A stretch of DNA of 64,000 nucleotides from Leptolyngbya sp. BL0902 (GTDB taxonomy: Bacteria > Cyanobacteriota > Cyanobacteriia > Phormidesmidales > Phormidesmidaceae): contig NZ_CP046158.1 of assembly GCF_016403105.1 (NCBI RefSeq), positions 1 through 64,000 on the forward strand, read 5' to 3'. The position numbers and the translations under genes were made by a program. Positions 47,643 through 56,129 of the stretch are shown here, in pieces (the first letter of the stretch is position 1; the number at the start of each line of letters is the position of its first letter). The notes beneath the pieces were generated by a model. That model made no database searches. It saw only the letters and a list, made by a program, of their open reading frames with translations, and was not told where the DNA came from.

Positions 47643-47835
47643 GCCCCACCCTTCCCCTGCAAACAGGCATTACAAGTATTCTGAGTACTGGTATACCGTT
47701 CAAAATTCCCCGCATGTTGTCGCAATGGCTACCATTTCGCCTAGCAACCTTGCGGACAACATCCTCCCCTGAAGCTTGCAGAGGTCAATGCAGTCCATCA
47801 GATGCCAGAAATCACCGATAGAGGCCCATTCCCGA

Positions 47836-48111
47836 CTAACACAAGGGTGCATCCGGCCCAGAAGGAGCATCAAGTTCGTACCCCCGATAGCGACGGCGCT
47901 TGAGGATGTTCTGCATCAACCGCTGTCCGTCTTCAAAGTCAGCACAGACGGTTTCCCGCTGGCCCCCTTTGCCCGTGCGACGACCACTCCACTTCCGCAG
48001 CAACACCCACTCACCAAAAAGATTCTGGCGTAGCGCACAGGCGTAGATACGGTCTCCCCGCTGCCAAAACAGTTCCTGCCATTGGTCGGGGTCATAGTTC
48101 GGCTCGGTCAT
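47836..48111 (-). CDS. Small WGR-domain protein
   Basis: This 91-residue protein has the WGR-type pattern (FGEWVLLRKWSGRRTGKGGQ, then ADFEDGQRLMQNILKRRRYR-GYEL). WGR domains bind nucleic acid or help partner proteins and occur in PARP-like and phage/plasmid proteins. It lies 117 bases after the replication protein gene on the same strand and may be in one transcript. The function on the plasmid is unknown. Confidence 0.72.
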   Translation of the reverse strand: MTEPNYDPDQWQELFWQRGDRIYACALRQNLFGEWVLLRKWSGRRTGKGGQRETVCADFEDGQRLMQNILKRRRYRGYELDAPSGPDAPLC

Positions 48112-48228
48112 CGCCTCTACCGTCCTAATTCACAAGCCCTAAAGAACGTTGCTGCTTGAACTCCATCCTAAAGTGCCTCCACGAGATCTGAAGTCTGTGG
48201 AGTTCCCGTACAGTCCAGGGATCGGGCC

Positions 48229-51200
48229 TTATCCCGCCAGTTCTAGGGCTATCAGGTCAGCTAGGGGCACGGTACGCACCGTTTGGACAACAGGATTCTG
48301 GAGTTGAATGGTCGCTGACCCGCCTTCGGTGTCCAGCACCCGCCAAAGGCCGAGGGAACTGCCCCACCGAACGTGCTGCCCGACCCACGAATCATCGGTT
48401 TTAGGGAGGTTCAAGGTGTCACAGCCCCTCCATGTATGGTCATTAACCATCGGGGGTGTGTCAGAGGTTGAGGCTTGATGGTCGCTGCCGTTCCGGCGTT
48501 CGGCCCGACGGGCAAGGATGGCCAGGGCTTGAGCCTTAGCGTCGGGGTCAATCTGGTAGATGCGGATGCGTTTTGGGTGGCCCTGTCGGGTCTGTCGGGA
48601 CGTGGTGGGCAGGCCCATCTGGTCAAGGAGTTGACCGAGGATTTGCTGGGGCCGCATGGCGGGCTTGAGCGCCACGTTGAGAGCGGCTTTGACCTGGGGC
48701 GCTAGGGTCAGGGCTTGAGCGGCAAACTGAGCCAGGGTGTCATCATCGCTCAGCCATTCGTTTGGGTTATGGATCCATTCCTCTAGGCCAAGGCGCACCC
48801 TAACCTGTCGCCTGAGTTCGGCGGTAGAAATATCCCAAGGACAGAGGGTGAGGTGGTGCTGGGCCTGTCGCTCTACCGAACGCACCACAGCCGCGCTGGC
48901 AGTTTCGGGATAGAGGAACGCTTCGAGTTCAAGCAGTTGTCCCCGATAGCGACCGTGATTGTCGAGCAGCACCAGCTCAGCCGTCACCGCCTCAAGGGGA
49001 ATGGCATAGAACTCGGCGAGGTGCCATTTCTGGAGAGCCAGCCGTTCCTCGGTATCGAGGTGTTCGGCGGTCTCCAGGGCTTTGGCCTGGGTGGCAGTGA
49101 GGTTGACTGCCGATGCGGTGGCTCTGGCTTCAGAAGCCTTGATTTGGAGTCGCGCTTCAGCCATCTGACGTTTCACCTCCTGGTGCGTGTCGAGTCGTTC
49201 AATGGTGAGATGGTGTCCTTCGTGAATCAGCCGTACCTTCAGGGCTGACCTCAGTGACAACATCGAGCGGTTGCGCTGAGCTTCGAGGGTGGCCCAGAGG
49301 TGGACGTGGGGGTTGAGCCAGTCGTAGTCGGTGATGTGGGTGGTGAGGGCTCCCAGGCTGGCGGCGGTCATCTGAGCGGTGGCGGTAGCCTTGTCCTGGA
49401 GGAGCTTTTTCAAGCGTAGCGGATTGGTTTCACGACCGACCTTAGAAAAGTTACGACCACCCTTGGCACACCACACCACACGTGGGACGGGCTGTCGCAC
49501 CCTGGCTAGGGCTTGGCTCATATCGGCATCGGTGCTGCTGGCTCCCCAAAACAGGCCGTAGACCTGGTCGAAATGCTCCACCTCAATCGACACGCCCGTG
49601 CCCATACTGGGCGTAGCAATGACCACGGGATAGTCGGTGATGGTGGTGTTGGGATCCATAATGACGGCTTTTTCAAGCTCACCGCTGCTGGTGTCGCTGT
49701 TGAGCAGGAGCACCTTCAATCGGGCGGCTTCCAGATCGGTGATTAAACGGTCGAGGCGCTTGCTTCCGGCCTTAGAATCCGTGGCGATGAAGACCCGTTG
49801 TCCGGCCTGAACCGCTTCCAGCAGTCGAGCGGTGATGGCACTGGCGTCCGGGGCTTCGATGAAGGTGACGGGCCAGGGGTCAACCTTGGCTTCGTTGACC
49901 AGCAGCCAGAGAGGAGTGCCCTCGCCTCGCAGGTGGGCCAGGTAGTCGAGACAGGGTTTATCCAGATCCGCATCGGCCACAATGACGCGCTTAGCGGCCT
50001 GCACCAGTTGGGTGAATCGTGCCAGTAGGACGGGTCGTGCGCCCTCTTTATTGCAGGTGGAACTGGTGAGTAGGTGCCGCATCAACTGCACAAACTCATC
50101 GAGGATCAGGTCACAGCCGCGAAACTTCTCCAGGTCAATGGCCAGCAGCGTACCGTCCACGCATCCCCCAATGCGCAGGGTGTAGCCGTCGCCGTTAATG
50201 AACTCGCCTTTAAGTCGGTCGAGGTCACCCCGGTAGTTGACGCCTAGGCGACGACAGAGATTCCGCATCAGCACGATGCGGTGTCCGAGGGCGAGGGTGG
50301 TGTCTCCGTCGGCTACTAAATCGGCGATGAGGTTGGTTTTGCCCGTGCCCTTCGCCGAACGCAGGGCAATGATGCCTGTTTGGGGAAGGGATGCGGCATC
50401 GAGGGTATCGAGGTCACGGGTGTTGACCTGCATGGAGGGAAGCAGGGTGCCCAGGGCGCTATCAAGGGCCACCTTCAGCCGCCATTCGTCCAAAGTCAGC
50501 GCTCGGTCAATGGCCTGGTGCAGCGCTGCTGTGCCTACGTTGGCCACCAGGTCATCGAGCCCCTTGCCTTGTGCGGCTGACCATTCCACCATCTGTACCA
50601 CATAGCCTGCGGCGGCCAACAGCCCGCCAAATCGAAAGAGTGCGCCCGTCACCCGTCGCTTTGCCGTCGCTTTGGTGTCTTGGTCAAAGGCGAGGTAAAC
50701 CGGGCGGCCTGGGGTAGCGATGACCTTCACATCCTCGACCAGTTCCGGGGGACAGGGATGGCCTAGGGCATCTTTGACCCGATAGCCCGCATTCACCCCC
50801 ACTAGAGCGATGGCCGCATAGCCCGCACTGAGGGCGCAGCCTGCCTTTTTAGCCCCTTCGGTAATTAGAATCGGAGCCTCTGGCATGGCGCACCACCAGG
50901 CCCAGAAGCCCTCGTCCATGGCTTTGACGGCACTCAGTAAGCTCCTGGTGTCTCCGAGGGCTGTCCGCATCCGTTGACGGTAGGCTTGACCATAGCCATG
51001 GCGCGTTGCAATCTTCAAGCCCACGCGCCAGGACACCTTCAGAAACAACGCCCGTGGCTTTTGACCTTCGGGGGAACTGTACTTCTTAGCCTTGCCTTTG
51101 TGGTCGAGGTCGGGAGTATCAGCCTTGAACTGGCCCCAGTCCAGCGGTGCCCAGTCGTTGAGGGGGTCAAGTCCTGAGACCCACCATCCGCCATTCACCG

Positions 51201-51393
51201 ATTGCTCGTAGCGACGCAGAACATGGCTCACCGCTCCGGTCACGTACTGCTGAGACCAGCCCCCAAAGCCTGCAAGCTTATCGCCCACCAGGCATTCGAG
51301 TACGGCCTCACCTGCAAGGCTGCTGACGTTGGCGGTAATCAGTTCGGGCTTGACGCAGGATTGTCGCCATTCACAGAAATGAGTGTGTTTCAT
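48229..51393 (-). CDS. CyRepA1-type plasmid replication protein (DUF3854 primase-helicase)
   Basis: This 1,054-residue protein starts at ATG 51393 with GGAGG seven bases upstream. The N-terminal DUF3854/TOPRIM-like part has ITEGAKKAGCALSAGYAAIA and VYLAFDQDTKATAKRRV. A superfamily helicase-like part carries Walker A SAKGTGKTNLIA (about residue 350) and DLILDEFVQ as Walker B; ATPSMGTGVSIE and RQPVPR look like later helicase motifs. This matches the cyanobacterial plasmid replication protein family CyRepA1. It suggests the segment was, or is, a replicon. A candidate antisense RNA lies upstream. Confidence 0.85.
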   Translation of the reverse strand: MKHTHFCEWRQSCVKPELITANVSSLAGEAVLECLVGDKLAGFGGWSQQYVTGAVSHVLRRYEQSVNGGWWVSGLDPLNDWAPLDWGQFKADTPDLDHKGKAKKYSSPEGQKPRALFLKVSWRVGLKIATRHGYGQAYRQRMRTALGDTRSLLSAVKAMDEGFWAWWCAMPEAPILITEGAKKAGCALSAGYAAIALVGVNAGYRVKDALGHPCPPELVEDVKVIATPGRPVYLAFDQDTKATAKRRVTGALFRFGGLLAAAGYVVQMVEWSAAQGKGLDDLVANVGTAALHQAIDRALTLDEWRLKVALDSALGTLLPSMQVNTRDLDTLDAASLPQTGIIALRSAKGTGKTNLIADLVADGDTTLALGHRIVLMRNLCRRLGVNYRGDLDRLKGEFINGDGYTLRIGGCVDGTLLAIDLEKFRGCDLILDEFVQLMRHLLTSSTCNKEGARPVLLARFTQLVQAAKRVIVADADLDKPCLDYLAHLRGEGTPLWLLVNEAKVDPWPVTFIEAPDASAITARLLEAVQAGQRVFIATDSKAGSKRLDRLITDLEAARLKVLLLNSDTSSGELEKAVIMDPNTTITDYPVVIATPSMGTGVSIEVEHFDQVYGLFWGASSTDADMSQALARVRQPVPRVVWCAKGGRNFSKVGRETNPLRLKKLLQDKATATAQMTAASLGALTTHITDYDWLNPHVHLWATLEAQRNRSMLSLRSALKVRLIHEGHHLTIERLDTHQEVKRQMAEARLQIKASEARATASAVNLTATQAKALETAEHLDTEERLALQKWHLAEFYAIPLEAVTAELVLLDNHGRYRGQLLELEAFLYPETASAAVVRSVERQAQHHLTLCPWDISTAELRRQVRVRLGLEEWIHNPNEWLSDDDTLAQFAAQALTLAPQVKAALNVALKPAMRPQQILGQLLDQMGLPTTSRQTRQGHPKRIRIYQIDPDAKAQALAILARRAERRNGSDHQASTSDTPPMVNDHTWRGCDTLNLPKTDDSWVGQHVRWGSSLGLWRVLDTEGGSATIQLQNPVVQTVRTVPLADLIALELAG

Positions 51394-51875
51394 CGCACCA
51401 CCTCCGGGGCTAGGGTGGTCGCGACTGAGCAACGGGTTGAGGACAAATCGAGACTGAACGCGAAGAAGGTTTCGCTAACGTCATGGTAGACGTCAGCCTG
51501 TCGAACACGATCTAAGACGGTGGGCATGGGTAGAGATGTGGGTCAAAGGCCGCGCCTCGACGGAGGAGGATGTTTCCTTTTCCGGTGTCTGCCAGGGCAG
51601 AGCGGATGAACCTGACCTATCCATCTCCAAACGGTGTGGAGAGGGTGAGGGATGTTCAATGGGTGGAACGTCCGCCGTGCAGAAACAGACGCGGGTGGAC
51701 AATGGTGGCGGTTAACAACGCGGAATGCCCGACTCAACCCGGCTTGCTTCTCATCCGAACGATAGATTTTTTGGACGGGATGAGGGAATTGAGATGGGCC
51801 ATAACGGGCCAATGCGTTGCAAAACCTGGTGGATCCCCGATGTCAAAAAATAGGCGCTAAAAATCAGGCGCACTA
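51394..51875. other. Rep upstream region, possible leader/origin
   Basis: This stretch of about 480 bases upstream of the replication gene contains no supported gene; frames at 51543-51812 and 51570-51860 are Arg/Pro-rich shadows. For CyRepA-type plasmids the origin is expected near the rep gene, but I see no iteron array here. Confidence 0.35.
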
Positions 51876-51904
51876 TTGCACTGCTGATCTGAGTCAGCTA
51901 TGAT
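51876..51904 (+). promoter_or_regulatory. Sigma70-type promoter with spacer palindrome
   Basis: TTGCAC (51876-51881) and TATGAT (51899-51904) are exactly 17 bases apart. The spacer contains GCTGA-N6-TCAGC (51883-51898), a possible repressor site. It points rightwards to two hairpins and a T run. Confidence 0.65.
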
Positions 51905-51910
51905 GATGGG

Positions 51911-52010
51911 GAATTGTTTTTCAGAACGACTCCGGCACGTCTTTGTGACGTGTTCTCAATAGGTCAGCAAGGCGATAGCGTGTTTCTTGGCAGGAAGAGC
52001 TATCGTTTTT
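51911..52010 (+). ncRNA. Candidate small RNA antisense to the rep leader
   Basis: About 100 bases lie between the promoter and a terminator. The transcript has one hairpin with stem CACGTC/GACGTG (51936-51952) and a second longer stem CGATAGC/GCTATCG (51973-52005) followed by TTTTT. It encodes no protein. It is on the strand opposite to the rep gene and upstream of it, so it would pair with a long rep mRNA leader, as in antisense copy-number control of other plasmids. No expression evidence is available. Confidence 0.5.
51973..52010 (+). terminator. Intrinsic terminator of the candidate small RNA
   Basis: A perfect seven-base stem (CGATAGC/GCTATCG) has an inner TCTT/AAGA pairing and is followed directly by five T. 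This is a textbook rho-independent shape. Confidence 0.7.
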
Positions 52011-52038
52011 GCCTTTTAAAGGGTTCGTTCCAATCGGT

Positions 52039-52058
52039 TCACATGGTCATCACCTCCT
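52039..52058 (-). promoter_or_regulatory. Strong ribosome-binding site with start-stop codons
   Basis: On the minus strand AGGAGG (52058-52053) precedes ATG-ACC-ATG-TGA. The second ATG has ideal spacing and is followed at once by TGA. No longer protein can be made here, so it may be a leader element of the rep mRNA or chance. Confidence 0.35.
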
Positions 52059-52433
52059 GTATTTGGCCTAGTTTACCGGATCGCTCCAAGGGATGCACCT
52101 TTGTCTAAGGGACGGAAGCTGCCTATGACAAAAGCTAGAGGACAACGACCAGCGTCGTCATCCCATCCCACCCTAGTATTGATCATCTAGGCCGTATTGT
52201 GAATCGGCTGGAGATGATAGCTAACGGGGCCGATCCGGGCTTTGAGTTAGTCATTCAGGGTGTCCTCGCTGGGCCATCATCACACCTGTCTTCCAGTGCC
52301 GATAACCTGACGTCTGATCCGTCTCCATGCGCCAAACAAAGTCTGCGCTTTGCGGGGGCGATCACCCCCCGGATGACACTGCAAGGTCGCCCCTAACCTG
52401 TCGTCGTTGATTGACCTGGTCGGGGCTGGGAAG
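52059..52433. other. Intergenic region between rep control segment and amidase gene
   Basis: No supported gene or clear repeat is seen in this stretch of about 370 bases. Confidence 0.3.
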
Positions 52434-53588
52434 TTACTGGAGCAGGGTAGCGGTAGCATCGGGGGCGAGGCCATCAAGGTGGGCCAGGGGCATGACCTTA
52501 ATCTCGCTGGTTTGGGCCATCTGCTTGAGGTCAAACATGGTGTAGTTCAGCCCGTTGTAGGTGCGCAAAAATACTCGTGCCCGGTTCAAATCCGACAAAA
52601 TCATCCAAGGGGTATATTCGGTATCCCCTTCGGAGAGCATACCGCCTTCGCCGCCGCCTTCGGTGCGGGGGTCGGTGGTGGCTCCTTTGGGGCGATCAAA
52701 GGTGTTCATGATGTGGGCCAGAGCTAGCACCGCTGCATCGGGGTCGGTGGCTTTTTCGGTGTATTGGGTGTAGTAGACTGCCCGAATAAACCGCCCCACG
52801 GAGGTGCTGGAACTGGGTAGGCCCACGGTGGCAATACCGGAATCGGGCTGGTTGACGGTCAAGGATCCAAAGGTATTGGTGGATTGATCGATGTTGCTCA
52901 GGTAGGTGTAGTTGCTGAGGTTGGTGAGGTGCCAGTCGAAGCGGGGGCCATTGGTCATCACGCCCACGGGGTTGTCGTAGACGGTCATCGTGCCCTCATG
53001 GAACTCCACGACGATGCTGGCCCCGGTGCGGTCGCTCAGCAGGTAGTGGAAAGGAGCCGCTGCCCCTTTGAGAATATCCAAGGACGTCAGTACCACGGGC
53101 TGCTCGGCCAGGGCCGCCTTTACCGCCGCCACAGTGTCAAAGCAGCCCAGTGCCCAAGACCCTAGGTCGGCCACCGACAGCATAGCTTGGGTCAGGTCGA
53201 TCTGCTGTTGTGCCCCGCCCACGGAGGGATAGGCGTTGAGGTTAAAGGACAGCCCCGCCTCGTTGATGCCTTCGATCACCTTCAGGTCGGCGGGGGTGAG
53301 GGGAGCCTCGGCGGTGGGGATGCGGTCGGGCATTGTCACCACGAACAGAGCGTATTGGGTGGTGTAGGACAGCCCTGGGGTGTTGTTGACCACCGATTGC
53401 AGCGTTTGCCCAGCGGGCAGGTAGACCAACTGATAGGGAAAGTCCTGCCCTAGCTCCATGGTGCGCCCGTGGTAGGCGTTGCCCTGGGCATCGAGGTAGG
53501 TGAGCGAGGTACAGCCAAATCCGGGCCCGCGACTAAACTGCTCTAGAGCCGCGATATCGGAGGGGCTGAAGTGAATGGGAAATGTCAT
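52434..53588 (-). CDS. Ntn hydrolase of choloylglycine/penicillin V acylase family
   Basis: This 384-residue amidase has the likely nucleophile Cys in GFGCTSLTYLD (residue about 26), reached after removal of a propeptide of about 25 residues. It is followed by Arg in HGRTMELG, Asn in GINEAGLSFNLNAY, and the substrate-pocket motif TNGPRFDWHLTNLSNY. Family enzymes cleave bile-salt amides, penicillin V or acyl-homoserine lactones; cyanobacterial forms often act on quorum signals. No secretion signal is visible. It stands alone on the minus strand. Confidence 0.87.
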   Translation of the reverse strand: MTFPIHFSPSDIAALEQFSRGPGFGCTSLTYLDAQGNAYHGRTMELGQDFPYQLVYLPAGQTLQSVVNNTPGLSYTTQYALFVVTMPDRIPTAEAPLTPADLKVIEGINEAGLSFNLNAYPSVGGAQQQIDLTQAMLSVADLGSWALGCFDTVAAVKAALAEQPVVLTSLDILKGAAAPFHYLLSDRTGASIVVEFHEGTMTVYDNPVGVMTNGPRFDWHLTNLSNYTYLSNIDQSTNTFGSLTVNQPDSGIATVGLPSSSTSVGRFIRAVYYTQYTEKATDPDAAVLALAHIMNTFDRPKGATTDPRTEGGGEGGMLSEGDTEYTPWMILSDLNRARVFLRTYNGLNYTMFDLKQMAQTSEIKVMPLAHLDGLAPDATATLLQ

Positions 53589-53692
53589 GGTGAGTAGCCT
53601 AGGGTAGGGTGAACGAAGAATACGCAGGGAACGGGCTTGAAAACGTTACCATGGGGGAAGCGGATCCTAGAAGGACAGTAGGCTCAGCCGAG

Positions 53693-55945
53693 CTAGAGGG
53701 CTTGATCAAGGTGTTGGGCAATGGTCTTGAGGGTGGAAAACGTTGCGCTAAAGGCCACCAACGGCGCTATAGGATATTCGCGGCTTTCGAGGCGCAATGC
53801 TAAAAGCTGAGTTTCTAAGGCTTCTAGTTGGGGCAGTAACGGCTCCTGAGTAAGGGGGGCTTTCCCTTCTACCTGGTTGGCCACTTGGTAGAAGCGGTCG
53901 GTGGTCTGCTGGGCGATGGCCTGAAAGTCGGCTAAAAAACGCTGGGCCAGCCAATTTGGGGGCGGTGTGCGGGTATGGTCTCGCAGGTGGTTGAGCTGGG
54001 CTAAGAGCAGTGCTTCTTGCTCAATCCAGGTGTTCCAACGTCGGGTTTCCTGCTTGGCAGCGGCGCTAAAGCCGAGTTCTAGCCCCGCCACCAGGCTCAG
54101 CAGCTCGTGTTGTTCGGCGGCTTTGGCCAGCTTGTCGGTCTGGGTTTCTAGTCTAGGATCAGCGGGTTGGTCGAGCCAATAGTGAGCCAGCAGCCCTTGG
54201 TACATTTGCCCCATCTGGCGATAGGTATCGGCAAGGCTCTGGGTAAACTGGCCCACCTCTGACCCGGTGATAAAAAACAGGCTGACGACAAAAGCCAGAC
54301 TGGTTGCCATCAGTGTAGACAGGGAAGCGGCCCGCAGGGCTTCATGGAAAAATGGCCCCACCCCTTCGGCGAAGAGCAGCGCCGTAAGAATGGCCCCAAT
54401 GCGAGATAGTTCGATGGAATGGGGTGGCGTGCCGGGGAGAAAGCCAAAGGGGCCTGCGATCATTTCCGTGGCCTTGGCTAGTGGCCCCACCGTGGGCAGG
54501 GCAAAGCTCATAAACAAAATGAAGTACAGCAAAAAGCTACTTGCCGGGTTAAACCCAAAGGCGTTGGCCACCAGGTAAATCCAGAACAGCAGCAGGTGGA
54601 TGACCACAATGCCCCCCACGACCCCGGCAATGGCCCGCAGCAGCGTGCGCTGCACAAAAAACAAGAGCCCCGCCAGCCCCACCAGCGTGGCCACGCGAGT
54701 GTAAACCAGAGCAGGAAAGGGATACTCGAGGCTGTAGACGACCACCAGCAAGAGCCCAATCGCCGCGCCCATCCCCACAATTTCAATCACCCGGCGAGGA
54801 GAAAGCGGTGTCCACCGGGGCAGGCTGATCAGGGGTTGTCGGCGATGTTCGGCCACGATCTGCGCCCGCTGGTGGAGGCCATCGCTCAACGCTTCTAGAC
54901 TATGTACCAGTTGGCGACAGAGTTCGAGCTGATGAAAGCCTTGCAAAACCTGGGGCGCATCGTACGGATCGAAGGCCCCGGATGCCCGCAGGTCATTGAG
55001 GGTAGCGGCCATGGCGGTCACATCTTGGTGCAGCAGGGCCAAAGCGGTTGGAGGATCTGGGGGTGGCTGAGTGAGGGCCGCTTGGAGCTGATCGCAGGTG
55101 GCGGTGCTGTGGAGCAAAAACTGATCGAGGTGCTGCACAAAGACCGGAGGTACCGCGAGGGCATCCCTGGCCACCAACTGATCTAAATGGTCTAACTGCC
55201 GAACGAGCTGGGTTTGGGCGGCCAAAATCGCCCCCCAGTTTTCTTCGTAAATGCCCTCACCCTGAAACTCATTTTCGGCGTTTTCTAGGGCCAGGTGGTT
55301 GCCTTCCACCAGGGTTTCTAGCTGGTGATGTAGGTGGGCAGCATCGAGATGGGCCAGGGTGGGATGGGGTGCCCAGCGTTGCACCATGGCTCCTAGACGC
55401 AGCGGCAGCTGCTGCAAAAACTGCCGGGTTCCCTTCACCAAGGCCGGACGACTGCCCCGAGGCCAAAACAGCAGCACCACCGCAAAGCCCACCATGATGC
55501 CAATCCAGTTGTCGATCAGTCGGGCCGCCACATAGCGCCAGATGTTTTCTTCGGCTGAGGTGCCCAGCACGCGCATGGCAATGAAGGTACCGACCAGGGT
55601 GGCCTGGGAATAGGCGGCTTCCCAGCGATAGGTTTCGCACAGCAGGGCAGCAAAAATGAAGGTGAGGGCGGGCACCACGTAGAACGCTGGCGTCTCTACC
55701 CCATAGGCCGAGATCAGCGTGGCGGCAATCAAACCGCCCAGGGCACTACCGCCCAAACGCCCCAGCCCTGCGTTGAAGGCTCCCCCCTGGCTGGGTTGAT
55801 AGACCACCGACACAAAGCCAAAGATCGGGTAGGCGAAGTTGTCTAGGAGGTCGCCCCGGTTTTGGAGCAGCCCGGTTAGCAGCGCCGCCCCCAGGGCAAA
55901 ACTTAGCCCCTGCTTGATCAGTTGAGAAACTTCGCTCTTAGCCAC
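53693..55945 (-). CDS. FUSC-family exporter (AaeB-like)
   Basis: This 750-residue membrane protein is counted from the GTG at 55945; the longer frame to 56098 overlaps the small gene upstream. It has two halves, each with about five or six helices (SFALGAALLTGLLQNRGDLL, then GMGAAIGLLLVVVYSLEYPF) and cytoplasmic helical domains, the layout of fusaric-acid-resistance/aromatic-acid exporters. It follows a 58-residue membrane protein and an HlyD adaptor, as in the aaeXAB operon of enterobacteria. It probably expels an organic acid. Confidence 0.85.
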   Translation of the reverse strand: MAKSEVSQLIKQGLSFALGAALLTGLLQNRGDLLDNFAYPIFGFVSVVYQPSQGGAFNAGLGRLGGSALGGLIAATLISAYGVETPAFYVVPALTFIFAALLCETYRWEAAYSQATLVGTFIAMRVLGTSAEENIWRYVAARLIDNWIGIMVGFAVVLLFWPRGSRPALVKGTRQFLQQLPLRLGAMVQRWAPHPTLAHLDAAHLHHQLETLVEGNHLALENAENEFQGEGIYEENWGAILAAQTQLVRQLDHLDQLVARDALAVPPVFVQHLDQFLLHSTATCDQLQAALTQPPPDPPTALALLHQDVTAMAATLNDLRASGAFDPYDAPQVLQGFHQLELCRQLVHSLEALSDGLHQRAQIVAEHRRQPLISLPRWTPLSPRRVIEIVGMGAAIGLLLVVVYSLEYPFPALVYTRVATLVGLAGLLFFVQRTLLRAIAGVVGGIVVIHLLLFWIYLVANAFGFNPASSFLLYFILFMSFALPTVGPLAKATEMIAGPFGFLPGTPPHSIELSRIGAILTALLFAEGVGPFFHEALRAASLSTLMATSLAFVVSLFFITGSEVGQFTQSLADTYRQMGQMYQGLLAHYWLDQPADPRLETQTDKLAKAAEQHELLSLVAGLELGFSAAAKQETRRWNTWIEQEALLLAQLNHLRDHTRTPPPNWLAQRFLADFQAIAQQTTDRFYQVANQVEGKAPLTQEPLLPQLEALETQLLALRLESREYPIAPLVAFSATFSTLKTIAQHLDQAL

Positions 55946-55950
55946 AGGCG

Positions 55951-56127
55951 CTAACCGTTGATTGCGCGTTCGGTGGAATACAGCACCAGGGCCAGAAACA
56001 GCACTAGCCAAAACCAAAGCTGCGGGGGTTCGCTGAAGATCAGCACCAAAAACACCAAGCCCGCCGCAATGATCCACCACTTTAGCCACCAGGCCCACCA
56101 GGGGGATTTGGGTTTAGATGCTCGCAT
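55951..56127 (-). CDS. Small two-helix membrane protein (AaeX/DUF1656-like position)
   Basis: This 58-codon gene begins ATG at 56127 (MRASKPKSPWWAWWLKWWII), two bases after the HlyD stop, with GAGG six bases upstream. It has two hydrophobic helices (IIAAGLVFLVLIF and LWFWLVLFLALVLY) and ends in STERAING. The FUSC gene starts five bases after its stop. The position between adaptor and FUSC matches AaeX, whose role is unclear. Sequence identity to DUF1656 was not checked. Confidence 0.75.
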   Translation of the reverse strand: MRASKPKSPWWAWWLKWWIIAAGLVFLVLIFSEPPQLWFWLVLFLALVLYSTERAING

Positions 56128-56129
56128 GG

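Noticed and set aside
51543..51812. 89-codon leftward frame upstream of the rep gene
   Set aside because: Arg/Pro/His-rich with no start signal or family; overlapping frames on both strands suggest chance in GC-rich DNA.
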